Source: Bidens hawaiensis (lineage: Eukaryota > Streptophyta > Magnoliopsida > Asterales > Asteraceae). From it: DNA of 64,000 nt. Below are positions 10,776 to 22,010 of this stretch, one piece after another (the stretch's first letter is position 1; each line of letters begins with the position of its first letter). Location: the NCBI GenBank assembly GCA_021521415.1, contig JAIQDT010007621.1, positions 1-64,000 of the forward strand, written 5' to 3'. The notes beneath the pieces are model-generated. The model was given only the letters and a program-made list of their open reading frames with translations, had not been told where the DNA came from and made no database searches. The translations under genes were made by a program, and so were the position numbers.

Positions 10776-11188
10776 TGTTGGTGTATTTTGGTGTGTTAGT
10801 GCGTTATAGGTTTATCGTTAATCTTGTTTGTAAAAAACGATATGTTTTGTTTTGTGTTTTGTGGTTAAGTGGTTCAGTAAGTAGCTTAGTTAGGGTTTAC
10901 GCAAAGTTAAATAACTTCACCTACCATGTAACAGGTTAAGATCTGTAGTATATAAACAAATCTTCGGCCTAGGGTATAAGTGGTTCCTTCCAGTCATTTT
11001 CCAAAGAACTTGTGATAATGCTTGTGGTGTATTGAAAGACACCAAGTTTTTTATTCAATACAAAGCAATCCTTTGATATATTGTCAATTGTTCTTGTGTT
11101 TCACTAATACTCGTAAGAAAAACTTAGGGGATTCCGCACCCTTTGAGTCTGTGATATACCCTGTAGCGGTCCATTCAAGGGACCTACA
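10776..11188 (+). mobile_element. Copia 3' LTR (about 413 bp)
   Basis: Starts TGTTGG right after the polypurine tract and ends 'gggacctaca', the same ending as the 430-bp LTRs at 31175 and 42709. A TATA-like 'tatataaaca' lies at about 10950. The left partner LTR and most of the element are missing. Confidence 0.75.
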
Positions 11189-11339
11189 AAATGGATTGAT
11201 GATGTTAATCCACTTAATTGGTTAATTACTTGTCAAGTGAGTGTGCAACATAACCTATTTTAAATAACTCTTGGATGTTATTACATGAGTTCTATAATTG
11301 TCCAAGAGTTGTGCGGGTTAAAACTTGGTAATTCAACGT

Positions 11340-11854
11340 TGTTAGTGCATGATTTGTTGTCCACAGTTGATCGAATAAGTTAAGGGCAGATCAGTCTTTA
11401 TGCAATCATGTAATATGGCCCATTCGCTATGGATTGTATAGCGAATAAGGCTCATTTGTTAGACTAAGCTACTCCTCCGTTAAGAGTAGGAGCTCACACC
11501 CTAAGAGAGTAGCGTATGAAGGCTCATTCGTTAAAGTAATGCTCATTTGCTAAGGATGTTTTTCGAATGGGAAGCCATTCGTTATGGGATCACCTCATTC
11601 GTTAGTGTTACATAGCGAATGAGGTATGGGACTATAAATAGGTAAATCCTATTCTTTTGGCATATTGATTCAGTTTTATTTATTCTCCAAGTAACGTTAT
11701 GCTGCCGGATTCTCTCTAGAACCGAGCTTAACTTATGTAATGTATGAACCTTTAATGTATCAATAAAGTATTCGTTGACGTATCGTTTCGTTTATTATTG
11801 ATATATCCAATTACGACTAGATCTTGGCTCGTATAACATAATATCGTTTTCTCA
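11340..11854 (+). mobile_element. Copia 5' LTR of a second family (515 bp)
   Basis: Starts TGTTAGTGCATG and ends TTTTCTCA, two bases before a tRNA-Met-type primer-binding site (TGGTATCAGAG, 11857-11867). It contains 'ctataaatag' (about 11632), a good TATA box. Complementary words built on 'attcgtta/taacgaat' and 'attcgcta/tagcgaat' are frequent between 11410 and 11625. The sequence differs from the LTR of the 31-43 kb element, so this is a distinct copia family. Confidence 0.75.
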
Positions 11855-11856
11855 AT

Positions 11857-11867
11857 TGGTATCAGAG
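11857..11867 (+). other. Primer-binding site (tRNA-Met type)
   Basis: TGGTATCAGAG is complementary to the 3' end of initiator methionine tRNA, the usual primer of plant copia elements. It is followed by a gag relic as expected. Confidence 0.85.
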
Positions 11868-11874
11868 AAAACTG

Positions 11875-12570
11875 TTGCTCGTGATACTCCAATTCGTTGC
11901 AAAACTGGCAACCAAGGTTAAAGCTCACTTGGGATCTATTCATCTGACTGTATGTAGAGTTTGGATGTTGTCTATAAACTTGTGTTGGTTGGTATCTGTT
12001 GGGTGGACGGAGAAAAAGTTTACTGATATGACCAACGAAGAAAACAAATCCTACGAGATCGAAACAAAGGCTTATTCTACATTGACCATGGCATTACCAG
12101 ACAAAACAATTTATCAAGTAAGCATCATTAAAGTATGTGCTTCCTTATTTCAACACTTGAAAATGAGGAGCATGGGGAATATAAAAGACAACAAGAAATC
12201 GATGCTAAAATTTAAATTCAGAAACTTTTGTTTGTTAAATGGAGAAACTGTGACTGAATTATTGACATGATTTTTCATTTGATCATGTCAAAATGCCTCC
12301 AAGTGAGATTGATCAGATTGATAATGTGAAGAATGCTTTACCATCTTCATATTCCATGTACTTTCTTGTGCTTAAAGAAAAACAGTTTATTTAAAAATGA
12401 AAAACTCACAGCTATGTACTTTGTTCAAAAATTAGAAGGAAGAGAGTTTGATTTGAAGTGTCAGAATTCTTCCGAAGATAATCAAGATCCAACTCTTTAT
12501 GGAAGAGCACTTCCTTCAAGTAGTAATTATGTTCTGATCACAGCTTTTTATTCTCAAACAAGTTAAGAGG
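11875..12570 (+). pseudogene. Copia gag relic
   Basis: The frame 11875-12270 includes 'KSYEIETKAYSTLTMALPD', 'IIKVCASLFQHL' and 'KSMLKFKFRNFCLLNGETVTELLT', the UBN2/Retrotran_gag_2 pattern also seen in the intact gag at 32097. A second frame, 12333-12566, contributes 'KLEGREFDLKCQNSSEDNQDPTLYG', another conserved gag block. Stops and frame changes separate them. No zinc knuckle, protease, integrase or RT follows: the sequence jumps to the accessory ORF, so pol has been lost or was never carried. Confidence 0.75.
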
Positions 12571-12589
12571 TTCCTCAAAGTGCTGAAGT

Positions 12590-13293
12590 TATTCCTAATG
12601 TATCTTTTTTGGTGTCTGAACCTGGTTTTTCATCTAGTTCGATTCCTCAAACTTCACAACCACCTCGAGCCATGATTTTGAACAAGCCGTTCAATTCTCC
12701 GAGATGGTGTTCTATCACTTGAAAGAGAATTGCATGGCGAGGAAGAATAAATTCTTAATGTATTCTCGTTTCTTGCAATTTATTATCAATCACCTCGAGC
12801 CTAGCTTATCTGATTAAAGACCCGGAGATCTCTGAAGATTTGTTGATACTCGAGCATATGAATGAAGACACGATGAGACGTATTAGAACATATCATGGTC
12901 AAACTGTTCAGACGAAGCCGGTGTTCAAAAGGTTGATTGGACATGTGGCTTGTGTTGATTGTGTTGATTATGTTTCTCCACCTAATGATCGTTAGATACA
13001 AGATGAATCGGATTCAGAACGTGAAGTTGGTGAAGGTGGCAACGATGGTTATGATGGTGGACTAGGACGGGATCAGGGTGTTGTTGAAGCACGTAAACGT
13101 AAGGCTAAAGGCAAAGCAATTGCTGTTGATAAGCCTGAGAAGAAGAGACCTCGTAGAGGTTCAGGTGTTGAGATTCCGGGATCACAACCAAGCATTCCAA
13201 GGGTTGTGGTATCTGATCTAACTAATGTATCTCTTGGTCTGGTGTTTACTAGTGCTCCAAGTACACTGGGAGTTACACTTATGACTACAACAT
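12590..13293 (+). pseudogene. Copia accessory ORF, decayed copy 2, middle part
   Basis: Reading across frames gives 'FSEMVFYHLKEN', 'ARKNKFLMYSRFLQFIINHLEP', 'MNEDTMRRIRTYHGQTVQTKPVFKRLIGH' and then an acidic/basic linker with 'RKRKAKGKAIAVDKPEKKRPR'. The first blocks match 'FSQMVFYEI' and 'RFIMYPRFIQMILNHV' of the 39693 ORF. The lysine/arginine-rich patch could be a nuclear localisation signal (inference). The copy is cut off at the LTR starting at 13294, so its C-terminal module is missing. It follows gag directly, with no pol between. Confidence 0.75.
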
Positions 13294-16262
13294 TGTAACA
13301 ACTCAGATTTTTCCTATAATATTTTTTTATACATTACCTGATCGTTTGTATGTTTGGGAAATTTTACCAAGAAAATATCGCGTTATTCAAGTTAATATTG
13401 TTTTATTATTATTTGTTATTACAAATATTTAATATGTTAATACAACTTTCAAATATATATGTTTTAACCCTAATCTAAACTTTAATCCCCTTTTGTTTCC
13501 ATCTATATTCTCTAGGGACCAATTTGCAATTTCTATTATATTAACCCATCTAACCCATTTACCCAATTACCCATACCCGTTTAAGTTTCTTGAAGCTTAA
13601 TTCTCGTCGTATACTTGGAATTGATTTGTGATTCTTGATCCTCTTACCTTAAATGGCCTCAACGACGTTGTTATTTGGAACAAGGATTGTTTGATATACG
13701 TTTTGATTATATTTTTAAACCAACCTAACTCGTTTATGTAACATTCGTTACTTTTCAAACCCGAAAACCCGACCCATTTTAAATTTTCAGTTTTGTTCTA
13801 TATATATATATATATATTTCAAATTCGTTCATGTATTTGTATTTGTATTCGTTGGACCGACCCGTTTTGTCATTTTAATGTATCTCTTTTTGAAAGTTAT
13901 CAATTCATATCATGTTCAATGATTTAAAGTTCATTTATGTTCACTTTTTATTCGTAATGTCCAATTAACGAATCACCGAGCCTTAAAAGTTTATAAAATA
14001 ATCAAGTTCCGACATATACGAGTGTAAAACATAAACCAACCAAAGATATTAAAGTATATAAAGTTTTTATCGAGTTATATACATTTATAAAGTTCAAGGA
14101 GCAAAGGATAGACAAAGTTTAAAAATAAAACATATAAGTTATGATAGTTCAGGGGCTTAAAGTGTAAATTTCATTTAAAATAATAATAAAATAAAAGCCC
14201 AGCCCCTCCCCCCTCTCTTCTCCACGTTTTTCCGGTGCCCGGCCGGAATTCCGGCGAGTTTTTCTAGCAAAATGTAAAACGTCGTTTTAAACCTCGTTTT
14301 GATCCGTTAATCTAACCAAACGTCATCTCCACTAATACTAAATGATATTACGTGATTAATTTCATCATTTATAACTTAATTAACATCCTTTAATCCCAAC
14401 CGATCGGATTTTTAAACCAAAATCATAATAACTCGATGTAAATACTAATCGATTCAATTGAACACATAAATATAATCCTAATCCTCATCTAAACGCTTTC
14501 CAAACATCAATATACACTAACATAATCTCTGTAATCACTAATTTGTTCACCCATTTACGATTTCGGCCAAGCTTTGTTCATCCTCTTCGCGGCACCATAA
14601 AAGGTAATTTTTATATCAATCGTTATAATTTTTACCTGATTAACAAATATTGAACGGACAAAAAGCGGATTTGGAGAATTGAAATTCTAGGGTTTCTTAG
14701 GATGAGGATGAACATAGAATATGTTTTTAAACTATTATTTCCATCTCTAAACAACAAAACTGATTTGGTCCAATGGTCGTGTATGTGTGTTGTGGCCATG
14801 GAGACCCGGGTTCGAACTCGGGTCACTCCAACATCTTTTTTATATTTTTCTTCAAAACCATGTTTTTAGACATAATAAATTATATATATATTTTAGAATT
14901 AGAATAAATCGAATAAAATCCTTTTTAATTAAATAAAAACTGTTTTAGTTTATTTTAACCTTTTCATCCGAAAAGCAAGCTTTTTCCAACCCGAAACGGT
15001 TGTTAAAACTCGTGAAATAAATAAGTAAATATATATACAAACTCGTCGTGAACTTTATAAATTCCAAACGCCAACATAATTATTCTCAAACTAAAATTCC
15101 GTTAAAAACCTATAACTCATAAACATTATAAATCCCAAACCCGTCAAGTTCGTTTAAAAAAAATAGTTTAACTTATATATATAGATATATGTTTGTATAG
15201 ATATTTTCATTCATTAAACTTTAAAATCCGTTAACGTATTCCTTGTTCAAAATAAAAATCGTTAACACCAATATTTCCGTAACCTTTATAATATTCAAAC
15301 TTGATATTAATCTCATAATTTAAACTAATATTAAATTCATAATTTATTCGTTAAAATTCTTTAAAGCTTAATTATAATATTGTATTATCCAAAACTCCAT
15401 AAATTGATAAAAAATATACATTAAACACTTATAATTTCCGACAACCCGATTTATTTATTTATGTTTATAAATTGTTAGTTAATATTTTATTTTGTATATT
15501 CAATTCTAGTTCATGAAGTTCAATTGCTTCGGTTTCGTTTACGCACTTTCGGTTTTATTATAAGTTTGTCTTCAACTTCAAGGTGAGTTTCTCACACACC
15601 CTTTTTACTCTTTTACTACTTTTGGGGTAGCATATATATCCTATCCAAATTACAATTTCGTTTATTCATTATTTACAAACTACAATTCGCTACATGGACT
15701 TGTGTGTTTACTTGTTACTTGCTACAAATTACTTGCTTATGGATTACTTCAAGATAATATGATCATACGCCCCCCTTTGCGCTCAATACATTTGTTGTTA
15801 TGAGTGGAAAAGGACCTCATTATCCGAGTACGTTGGTGCACAATCCCAACTGGAAAGGACATTACTTGCGCTTATCTGAGTACGCTGGTGCACAATCCCA
15901 GTTGGAAAGGATCTTACTTGCTCATTTACACTTGTTCATGGAATTGTATGATTTTTATGTACGCATATCAAAAACTTGTGTGAACTCACCAACTATTCGA
16001 TTAGTTGGCTTTATTTTATATATATGCTACAAGTACTTTCGTTGAGGATGAATTGACGAAGATACTAGAAGTTAGGTTATTTAAATAATAAGCAAGAAGA
16101 CATTTGTTTTGTTCTGTTTTCTTTGTTTTTGTTCATTTGATAAACTTGTGTACTTGGTATTTGAATGAATTAACAATAATATTGTCACTTAATAGTGTCA
16201 CATGTGTTTTGAGCAATTTGTACGTCACACACAGGCGTTTCCGCTTTAGCCGGGGTGTTACA
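13294..16262 (+). mobile_element. Long chromovirus-type LTR (2,969 bp), probably solo
   Basis: Begins TGTAACAACTC and ends GGGGTGTTACA, mirror-image ends characteristic of plant Tekay/Del-type LTRs. No gag or pol lies within it. The five bases outside each end do not match, so the target duplication has decayed or the LTR came from recombination between elements. It contains a tRNA-like B-box module (14766-14826). Its right part ('aaggtgagttt', 'atatgatcatacg') resembles two neighbouring LTR stretches (18935-19140 and 49620-49830), so all three belong to one superfamily. Confidence 0.65.
14766..14826 (+). other. tRNA-like module inside an LTR
   Basis: 'tggtccaatgg' (14766-14776) resembles a Pol III A box. 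'ggttcgaactc' (14809-14819) matches the B-box consensus GGTTCGANTC and is flanked by a 6-bp stem, gacccg/cgggtc. A T-run follows at about 14835. Spacing of about 32 bases between boxes is tRNA-like. No full cloverleaf is apparent, so I do not call a tRNA gene. Confidence 0.4.
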
Positions 16263-16569
16263 ATTTAGCTAAATACCATATAGTGATCACTATAACCCAA
16301 TTAATCTTGCCTGCACAATCCTTAGAGCATCTCCAGTTGAAGCCCCTTAGTTAATTTCATTACAAGCGTCTGCAAATACCCGTCCTTAATCGTTTTATGG
16401 CAGGCGATTGTTGATCTAATTAACCATCTATTTTTCAGTGTTTAAGGTAATCAATTCTTATGTTTAGACTCGTCATGATCTTCTGTACAATAACCCTCTG
16501 TCTAATTGACAATTAACAATCAATTAAACGGATTACGAATATAGGGTTTCATATAATTAACTAACCACC

Positions 16570-16640
16570 AGGCCCAGTTAGCTAGGGGGTGCGTGTTAAA
16601 ACTCGTTGGCTGGGGGGCGCAGGTGCGCCCCGCCCGTTTT
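16570..16640 (+). other. Degenerate tRNA-like module inside an LTR
   Basis: 'aggcccagttagctagg' (16570-16586) is a good match to a tRNA A box and D-arm. The B-box position holds only 'gcgcaggtgcgcc', which is degenerate. At the same place in the related LTR (48487-48497) the B box is intact. T-rich sequence follows at 16637. Confidence 0.3.
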
Positions 16641-16757
16641 GGTTTTATTTTTGGTATAAATCCCTTAAACAAATATATTAATACTTTTATCAATTAAATT
16701 ATATTATTAATATTATAAATATAATAACTAATTAGTATTTTCTTTAAAATCCAACAT

Positions 16758-16844
16758 AATAACAAGTCGTTTTCCAAATCTTTGTTAAAAATCATATATA
16801 TATATATATGATTTTTAACAATGATTCGGAAAACGACTTGTTAT

Positions 16845-16852
<8 letters not shown>
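16758..16852. repeat. Long inverted repeat around an AT run
   Basis: About 40 bases starting 'ataacaagtcgttttcc' are followed by a (TA)n centre and then their complement ending 'ggaaaacgacttgttat', with one or two mismatches. This forms a long hairpin directly before the CA microsatellite. It could be a small foldback element, but no target duplication is evident. Confidence 0.75.

Positions 16853-16885
<33 letters not shown>
16849..16885. repeat. (CA)n microsatellite
   Basis: About 18 uninterrupted CA units, followed by 'tataggggtggttc', the start of an insert resembling the TIR element at 48685. Confidence 0.9.
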
Positions 16886-16890
<5 letters not shown>

Positions 16891-17331
16891 GGGGTGGTTC
16901 AAGAGAGAAGTCATTTTAATACGAGAAGTGCGAGAAGTGAATTAGAACTATTGATGATCTATGGACTACATTTATTATGGCATTGTTGTAATTATTGATG
17001 GTCTGATTTTAATGCTTTTAAACACAAAAAGGATAATGTTGTAATTTTGCATCAAATGTTGAAAATGGAAATGAAGATCCTTAATGGTAATCCCCCGTTT
17101 CATGCCTTCTTAATCCCAAAATTTCCAATTTTCCAAATTGACGGTGGACATCATTTTTCACATAGTGTACATGGTTTATTTATTTATGATATTCTTATAT
17201 CCTTTTCGCATTCACTACTTATAATATATTTTTTTGCATTTTGTTTTTCATAACTTTTTTACTCGGTTAATTAATGATAATTAGTAATAATACATCAGAC
17301 AAGCCTAATTTATAGCCTATATAATCATTGT

Positions 17332-17890
17332 TTGCATCCTACACATAATGTTTACATCCTACACAACATTTTAAAAACTACACATTTAACCCTATACAAC
17401 CTACAAAAAATATCTACATCATGCATAACAACATATTCACACAACATTCAATCCTACACAGCCTACACAATATATATTTACATCCTACACAACATTTCAA
17501 ATACTACACATTTAACCCTATACAACCTACTCAAAATATCTACATCATGCTTAACAAAATATTCACACAACATTCAATCCTACACAACCTACACAATATA
17601 TATTTACATCCTACACAACATTTTAAACATTACACATTTAACCATATACAACCTACACAAAATATCTACATCATGCATAACAACATTTTCACACAATATT
17701 CAATCCTACACAAGCTACACAATATATATTTACATCCTACAAAACATTTGGAATGTTGTGTAGGATTGGATGTTGTGTGAATATATATCTTCTCAATAAA
17801 TTACACATGATGTAATTGTATTATGTAGGTTATGTAGGGTTGAATGTTGTGTAAATATATAATGTATATTTATGTTATGTAGGATGTAAT
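17332..17890. repeat. 126-bp tandem array with an inverted tail
   Basis: Three full units and a partial one with a period of 126 bp: 'tacacatttaacc' recurs at about 17380, 17506 and 17632. From 17745 to 17890 the same words reappear inverted ('atgttgtgtaggattgg'), so the array can fold on its tail. Because 126 is divisible by three, overlapping open frames (17332-17763 and 17421-17780) run through all units and yield a 42-residue repeat. They are a product of the repeat, not evidence of a gene. Confidence 0.85.
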
Positions 17891-18394
17891 ATATGGTTCG
17901 TTAATTTTTTTTAAAATTTTAAATGTTATTGAATTTTATATAATAATACAGGTTTGTTACGAACAAGATTTTGATAATATTTAATTTAATTAAAAATATA
18001 TATAAAATTAAAATGAAAGAAGATTAGCAAGCTATAATGTTATATGATTGTTTTAAATTTAAATGACAAATAAATAATATACAAATAAAGGAATAACTAT
18101 AAAATATTATTGTTTCAAGTATTTGTACGTGATCAAACAATGCATTCATGTTAACGTTTTGTTTAAATGTTGTAGTCTTTTTTTAGATTTAAATAATTTA
18201 TTATATTAATAAAGGAATAAATCATAACATTTGAAATAAAACTTCTCATATAAAATAATTATGGGATTTTACCTTCCAACCCCTCCATTTAGAAAAAAAG
18301 AAAAAAGAATATGAAATTTCTTATTGGTTGAAGTCATTTCTCTCATTTCCTGCAATAATTTGATTTCTTTCTTTAACTTAAACACACACACACG

Positions 18395-18395
<1 letters not shown>

Positions 18396-18422
<27 letters not shown>
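18396..18422. repeat. (TA)n microsatellite
   Basis: A run of TA units following a short (CA)n stretch, in strongly AT-rich DNA. Confidence 0.85.
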
Positions 18423-18425
<3 letters not shown>

Positions 18426-19154
18426 TGATAAAGGTTTTTATAATAAAGTTTTTAATAAGGTTTTTAATTTAAAATCCATAATTAAAATATAAATATATGT
18501 AAGTATAAGTGTTTATATTTATATGTATATATCAAGTTGATTTGTTAAAGATTTTAAACAAATAAAATATATATAAATATATAAAATGCATTTTTAGTTT
18601 AAAAATAAATATTTAAAACAAATCTCTTTATATAATCCATTCAAACATTATAAATATTTATTTATTTAAGTAGTTTATAAATATAAGTTTATATAATTAA
18701 AATTATACTATTTATTATAAACTTGATAAATTAAATTAATAAAGTTGATAATAAATTTATGTAACAAATAACACCCTATCATCGAAATACCAAACCTCTA
18801 TCTAGTTTTTGATTTGTTATTCATCCGTATTTATTTTTCACAATTATTGTAATTAGGATTTCTCGTCGATTATTCCCGAAAAGCGTGATTTATCGCTTTC
18901 TTATCAAAACATTCCCGATTTGTTTACTTGATAAGGTGAGTATTTCACTCCTCTTTTTATTTATTTTAATTCTTTTTGGAGACATATGCGTATCTTATAT
19001 AATTACCTATTATATAGTATTAAAAATTTCAATTGTTTATTCCTTGTATGTATATCAGTTTGATGCGTAACTTGCTATATGTTTATGTGTTTTATTTACC
19101 GCATTCGAACACGTCCATCATAGTAATAGTATGATCATACGACTGTCGTAGTGG

Positions 19155-19159
19155 CCGGC
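19155..19159 (+). repeat. Target-site duplication CCGGC, left copy
   Basis: The same five bases occur at 21600-21604, directly after the right end of the solo LTR. Five bp is the usual duplication length for LTR retrotransposons. Confidence 0.85.
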
Positions 19160-19639
19160 TGTAAGGCCCCGTTACCGGTGCCTCACGTTGGACGTTGGAT
19201 TTTACTTATAAACACAGTTCTAAATAACAGAGTTAATTAAACTTTCAAGGAATATAAAAACTTTCATTTAACATTACATAATGATTCATAAGTTGTCTTT
19301 AAAAAAACATCTTGTCTTTTAGAATAAAGATCAATAACATTAAAAAAACTTGAGTCTTCAGATGCCAGTCTCTTGTTCGTCTGCCATGTGTCTCGCTCAA
19401 GCTGGCTGCCTCATTCTACTCACCTGCGTGCATACTAAAAGTCAGCTATGATGAGTGAGTTCTAGTTAATCAGGCGACATACTATACGTACACATATCAT
19501 ACATACATACATATCCGAAGATACATATCCATACTTAACCAGTTACCTTTCTATCATACATACACGCATACTATCACTTACCTCGGTCCACCGAGAGTAT
19601 GTTCATAGTCCGCCGTCTATACATATACTAAAGGTCGTG

Positions 19640-19960
19640 AACACGAAAAGTCCGCAGTCCTTTCTTATGCTCACCATTTATGGTACGTGCAAGGTACACA
19701 CTCCTTCCCTATACCATCCCACCTTAACAAAACATACAAGGTCCACAGTCCTTCCCTATGTTGCAACCTATCTCATAGCACGTACGAGGTCTGCAGTCCT
19801 CCCCTATGCTACCACATTACAATTACAGCACGTATAAGGTCCACAGTCCTTTCCTATGCTGGCTCCTATCTAAAATACGTATAAGTCCCACAGTCCTTAA
19901 CCACGTTCTCATCTATTATCTATAACACATATAAGTTCCACAGTCCTTATCTACGTCATC
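19640..19960. repeat. Tandem units with 'cacagtcctt' in the solo LTR
   Basis: About six diverged units of roughly 45-65 bp, each with 'gtac/gtat', 'aagg/aagt', 'tcc(a/g)cagtcct' and 'cctatgct' or similar. The reverse-oriented relative carries a different unit at the corresponding place (43730-43910). Confidence 0.7.
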
Positions 19961-20469
19961 GCATACCAAGTCTATGCCAACAGAAGTTAGAGGAATTTGC
20001 CATTCTAACTTATTAAGTCAGACGTAGAACTCACAAACCATTCATGTACATACATACACATACTTCACATACACAATAATTATATCGTAGCATAAGAACA
20101 CTCTAGGTATTCTTCTCATTCTTCTCATCATTCTTTTAACATCCATACTCCTAGTCATTACGTGCAATATCCGAAGATCGTTCACGTGCCGACATGTATT
20201 CATTCATTACATTCATACCTTCTATCACATATATCATATATAGCATACACTTACCACTTAAGTTAAGTGTATTTACATTCACATTGAGTATGCACACAGT
20301 CCCGAAAACATAACAAAGAAATAGGGCTAGAAACTCACCTGAACACGGTCACGCTCACCGCTAATGGTTATCCCTTTCCTGATCCGTGCACGACTAACTG
20401 TATAACAATTACACGTATCAATTAACTATCACTACCCATAACGTCTTTCTAGTTTAATTAGAACCCAAC

Positions 20470-20570
20470 GAATGGGGTCCGGGGGCAAGGCCCCTGTCAG
20501 CGGGGTTCTAGGGGCGGCAATCCCTATCAGGGTCCAAAGGCAGAGCCCCTGGCTGGGGTCGAGCTCAGAA
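20470..20570. repeat. GC-rich hairpin cluster
   Basis: A local GC island in AT-rich DNA: 'gggggcaaggcccct', 'ggggcggcaatccct' and 'aggcagagcccct' form short stems of the GGGGC/GCCCC type. The complement occurs at 43320-43410 in the sister LTR, so it belongs to the LTR family. Confidence 0.7.
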
Positions 20571-21604
20571 CACAGCCCAATTCGTTATCTTCACATGATC
20601 TGATTCATTATCCTAACACCACCTAATTCGTTATCTCCACATGATCTGATTCGTTATCCTGCTTCGTTGTCCAGAGTCGTTATTTGTTATCCTGATTCGT
20701 GAGCTTAATTCGTTATCTTTCACCACTTGATTCGTTATCTTATCATAACGAATTCGTGAGTAACGAATCACCTGATTCGTTATCTTGACATAACGAACTG
20801 GGTGAGTAACGAATTACCAAATTCGTCATCTTGATCCGTTCATAATAACGAATTAGCATCTGTTCTTATCCAAACTTTGACTAAGGGGCAAATTCAAAAT
20901 TGATAAGAACAGACGCAGTCAACCCTATTAGATCTGCAATTAATCCCTCAAATCATGACAAAACAACATGATTTTGGTATCATTCGATTCGTCTAACCGG
21001 CGCCTACGAGCCGCGACCGTCCAAATACTTAAACATCTCATTTTAAAAGGTGCGATTTATGTATATAGGTGCGGCTCGTTTATCAATCGATTAACCTATC
21101 AAATATAAACCAATTTCAGTAAGTTTTGTTTCATTGGATTCGTTTTTACCACGTATACTCAGATCTAGGATTATGAAATGAATCCGAACCTAAGTGAATG
21201 ATTTTTAACTATAAAGGTACCTCAAACGAGTCGATTTACGAACACGGTCTTGTCTCGATGTTGTTTTGGTTCGTTACAACGTTCAAGCACCAACGGGTTC
21301 GGGTTTCTACCTTTGGATCTTGGCTCGGGATATAGGATAGTGTTAGTATGTGTTTTTGATGGTATAGGCTATGGTGTAGAGATGGATAAAAATGGAAAGG
21401 ATTAGGGTTTTTGGGGTATTTTAAGCCCATGGACCTAAGGCTCATCTTTCCTTGTTGGTCGATACTTATTCTCATTTAATTAGCCTACTTAACCTTCCAT
21501 TTTTACTATTTTATCAATTCCCTACTGATTCAGGTAAACTTTTCCTTCATAAATAAATAATATACAAAATATTATTCTTGGAAATTTTGGGATGTTACAC
21601 CGGC

Positions 21605-22010
21605 ATCCAATCACATGACAATGGTTTCACCGACAACTCACTCATGGTAACCAACGCCTGATACGCATGGCAACGGTTTAGCCCATATTTTATTATCTGT
21701 TTGAATTGTTTATATGCTATGGCTTAGTTATTCATCTCACAGGAACAATTTCCGTTTTATTTTATATATTATATTGCATCCCAAATTAACTGGTGTTTTA
21801 CTTACTCAACCCTGTTTTGACAATTAAAATTTTATTTTATACGCATATGCAGGTTATCGTATGAATTTAACGCAATTTGGTGAAGACTTAGTGAAGAATT
21901 TAAGTTAGAAGAATTTTAATCAAGATCATCTAAAATATAACTTTATTTTGTTGCATGTTATGGATTATGTACTTGGTTGTTTGAATTTTAATCAAGACTT
22001 AGTGAAGAAT
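21605..22010 (+). mobile_element. Chromovirus-type LTR stretch, right part
   Basis: Continues the sequence broken at 19154. 'cggcatccaatcacatga' (from 21601) matches 'acggcatctaatcacatga' at about 49840, and 'gcatggcaacggtttagcc' is shared. The join across the solo LTR is therefore supported by an uninterrupted relative. The right end of the LTR is unclear, near 22000. Confidence 0.65.

Larger units (their letters stand above)
16263..19154 (+). mobile_element. Chromovirus-type LTR stretch, left part, with inserted repeats
   Basis: No protein-coding gene. Parts of this stretch match the LTR at 47613-50076 in the same order: 'tggctggggggcgc' (about 16607 and 48473), 'gagaagtgcgagaagtga' (about 16922 and 48722), 'ataaggtgagtat' (about 18933) and 'agtatgatcatacgac' (about 19128 and 49817). 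It is interrupted at 19155 by a solo LTR and resumes at 21605. The left end is not clear. Within it are a long inverted repeat, a CA microsatellite and a 126-bp tandem array, listed separately. Confidence 0.55.
19160..21599 (+). mobile_element. Solo LTR, 2,440 bp, chromovirus type
   Basis: Starts TGTAAGGCCCC, ends GGGATGTTACA and is flanked by perfect CCGGC duplications, so it is a textbook solo LTR left after recombination between two LTRs. It contains no gag or pol. Inside are an array of 'gtccacagtcct' units (about 19640-19960), GC-rich hairpins (20470-20570) and an array of 'attcgttatc' words (20580-20850). The same LTR family occurs in reverse orientation at 30329-31174 plus 43139-44390. 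Open frames at 19637-19884 are repeat-derived. The frame at 21236-21475 lies in a stretch also present in the other copy and is not a gene. Confidence 0.9.

Noticed and set aside
11189..11339. Possible internal region between the copia LTRs at 10776 and 11340
   Set aside because: The two LTRs belong to different families, and nothing in the 150 bases resembles leader, PBS or gag.
17332..17780. Two overlapping open frames of 143 and 119 codons that might be repeat proteins
   Set aside because: They are translations of a 126-bp AT-rich tandem repeat in two frames and have no supporting gene context.
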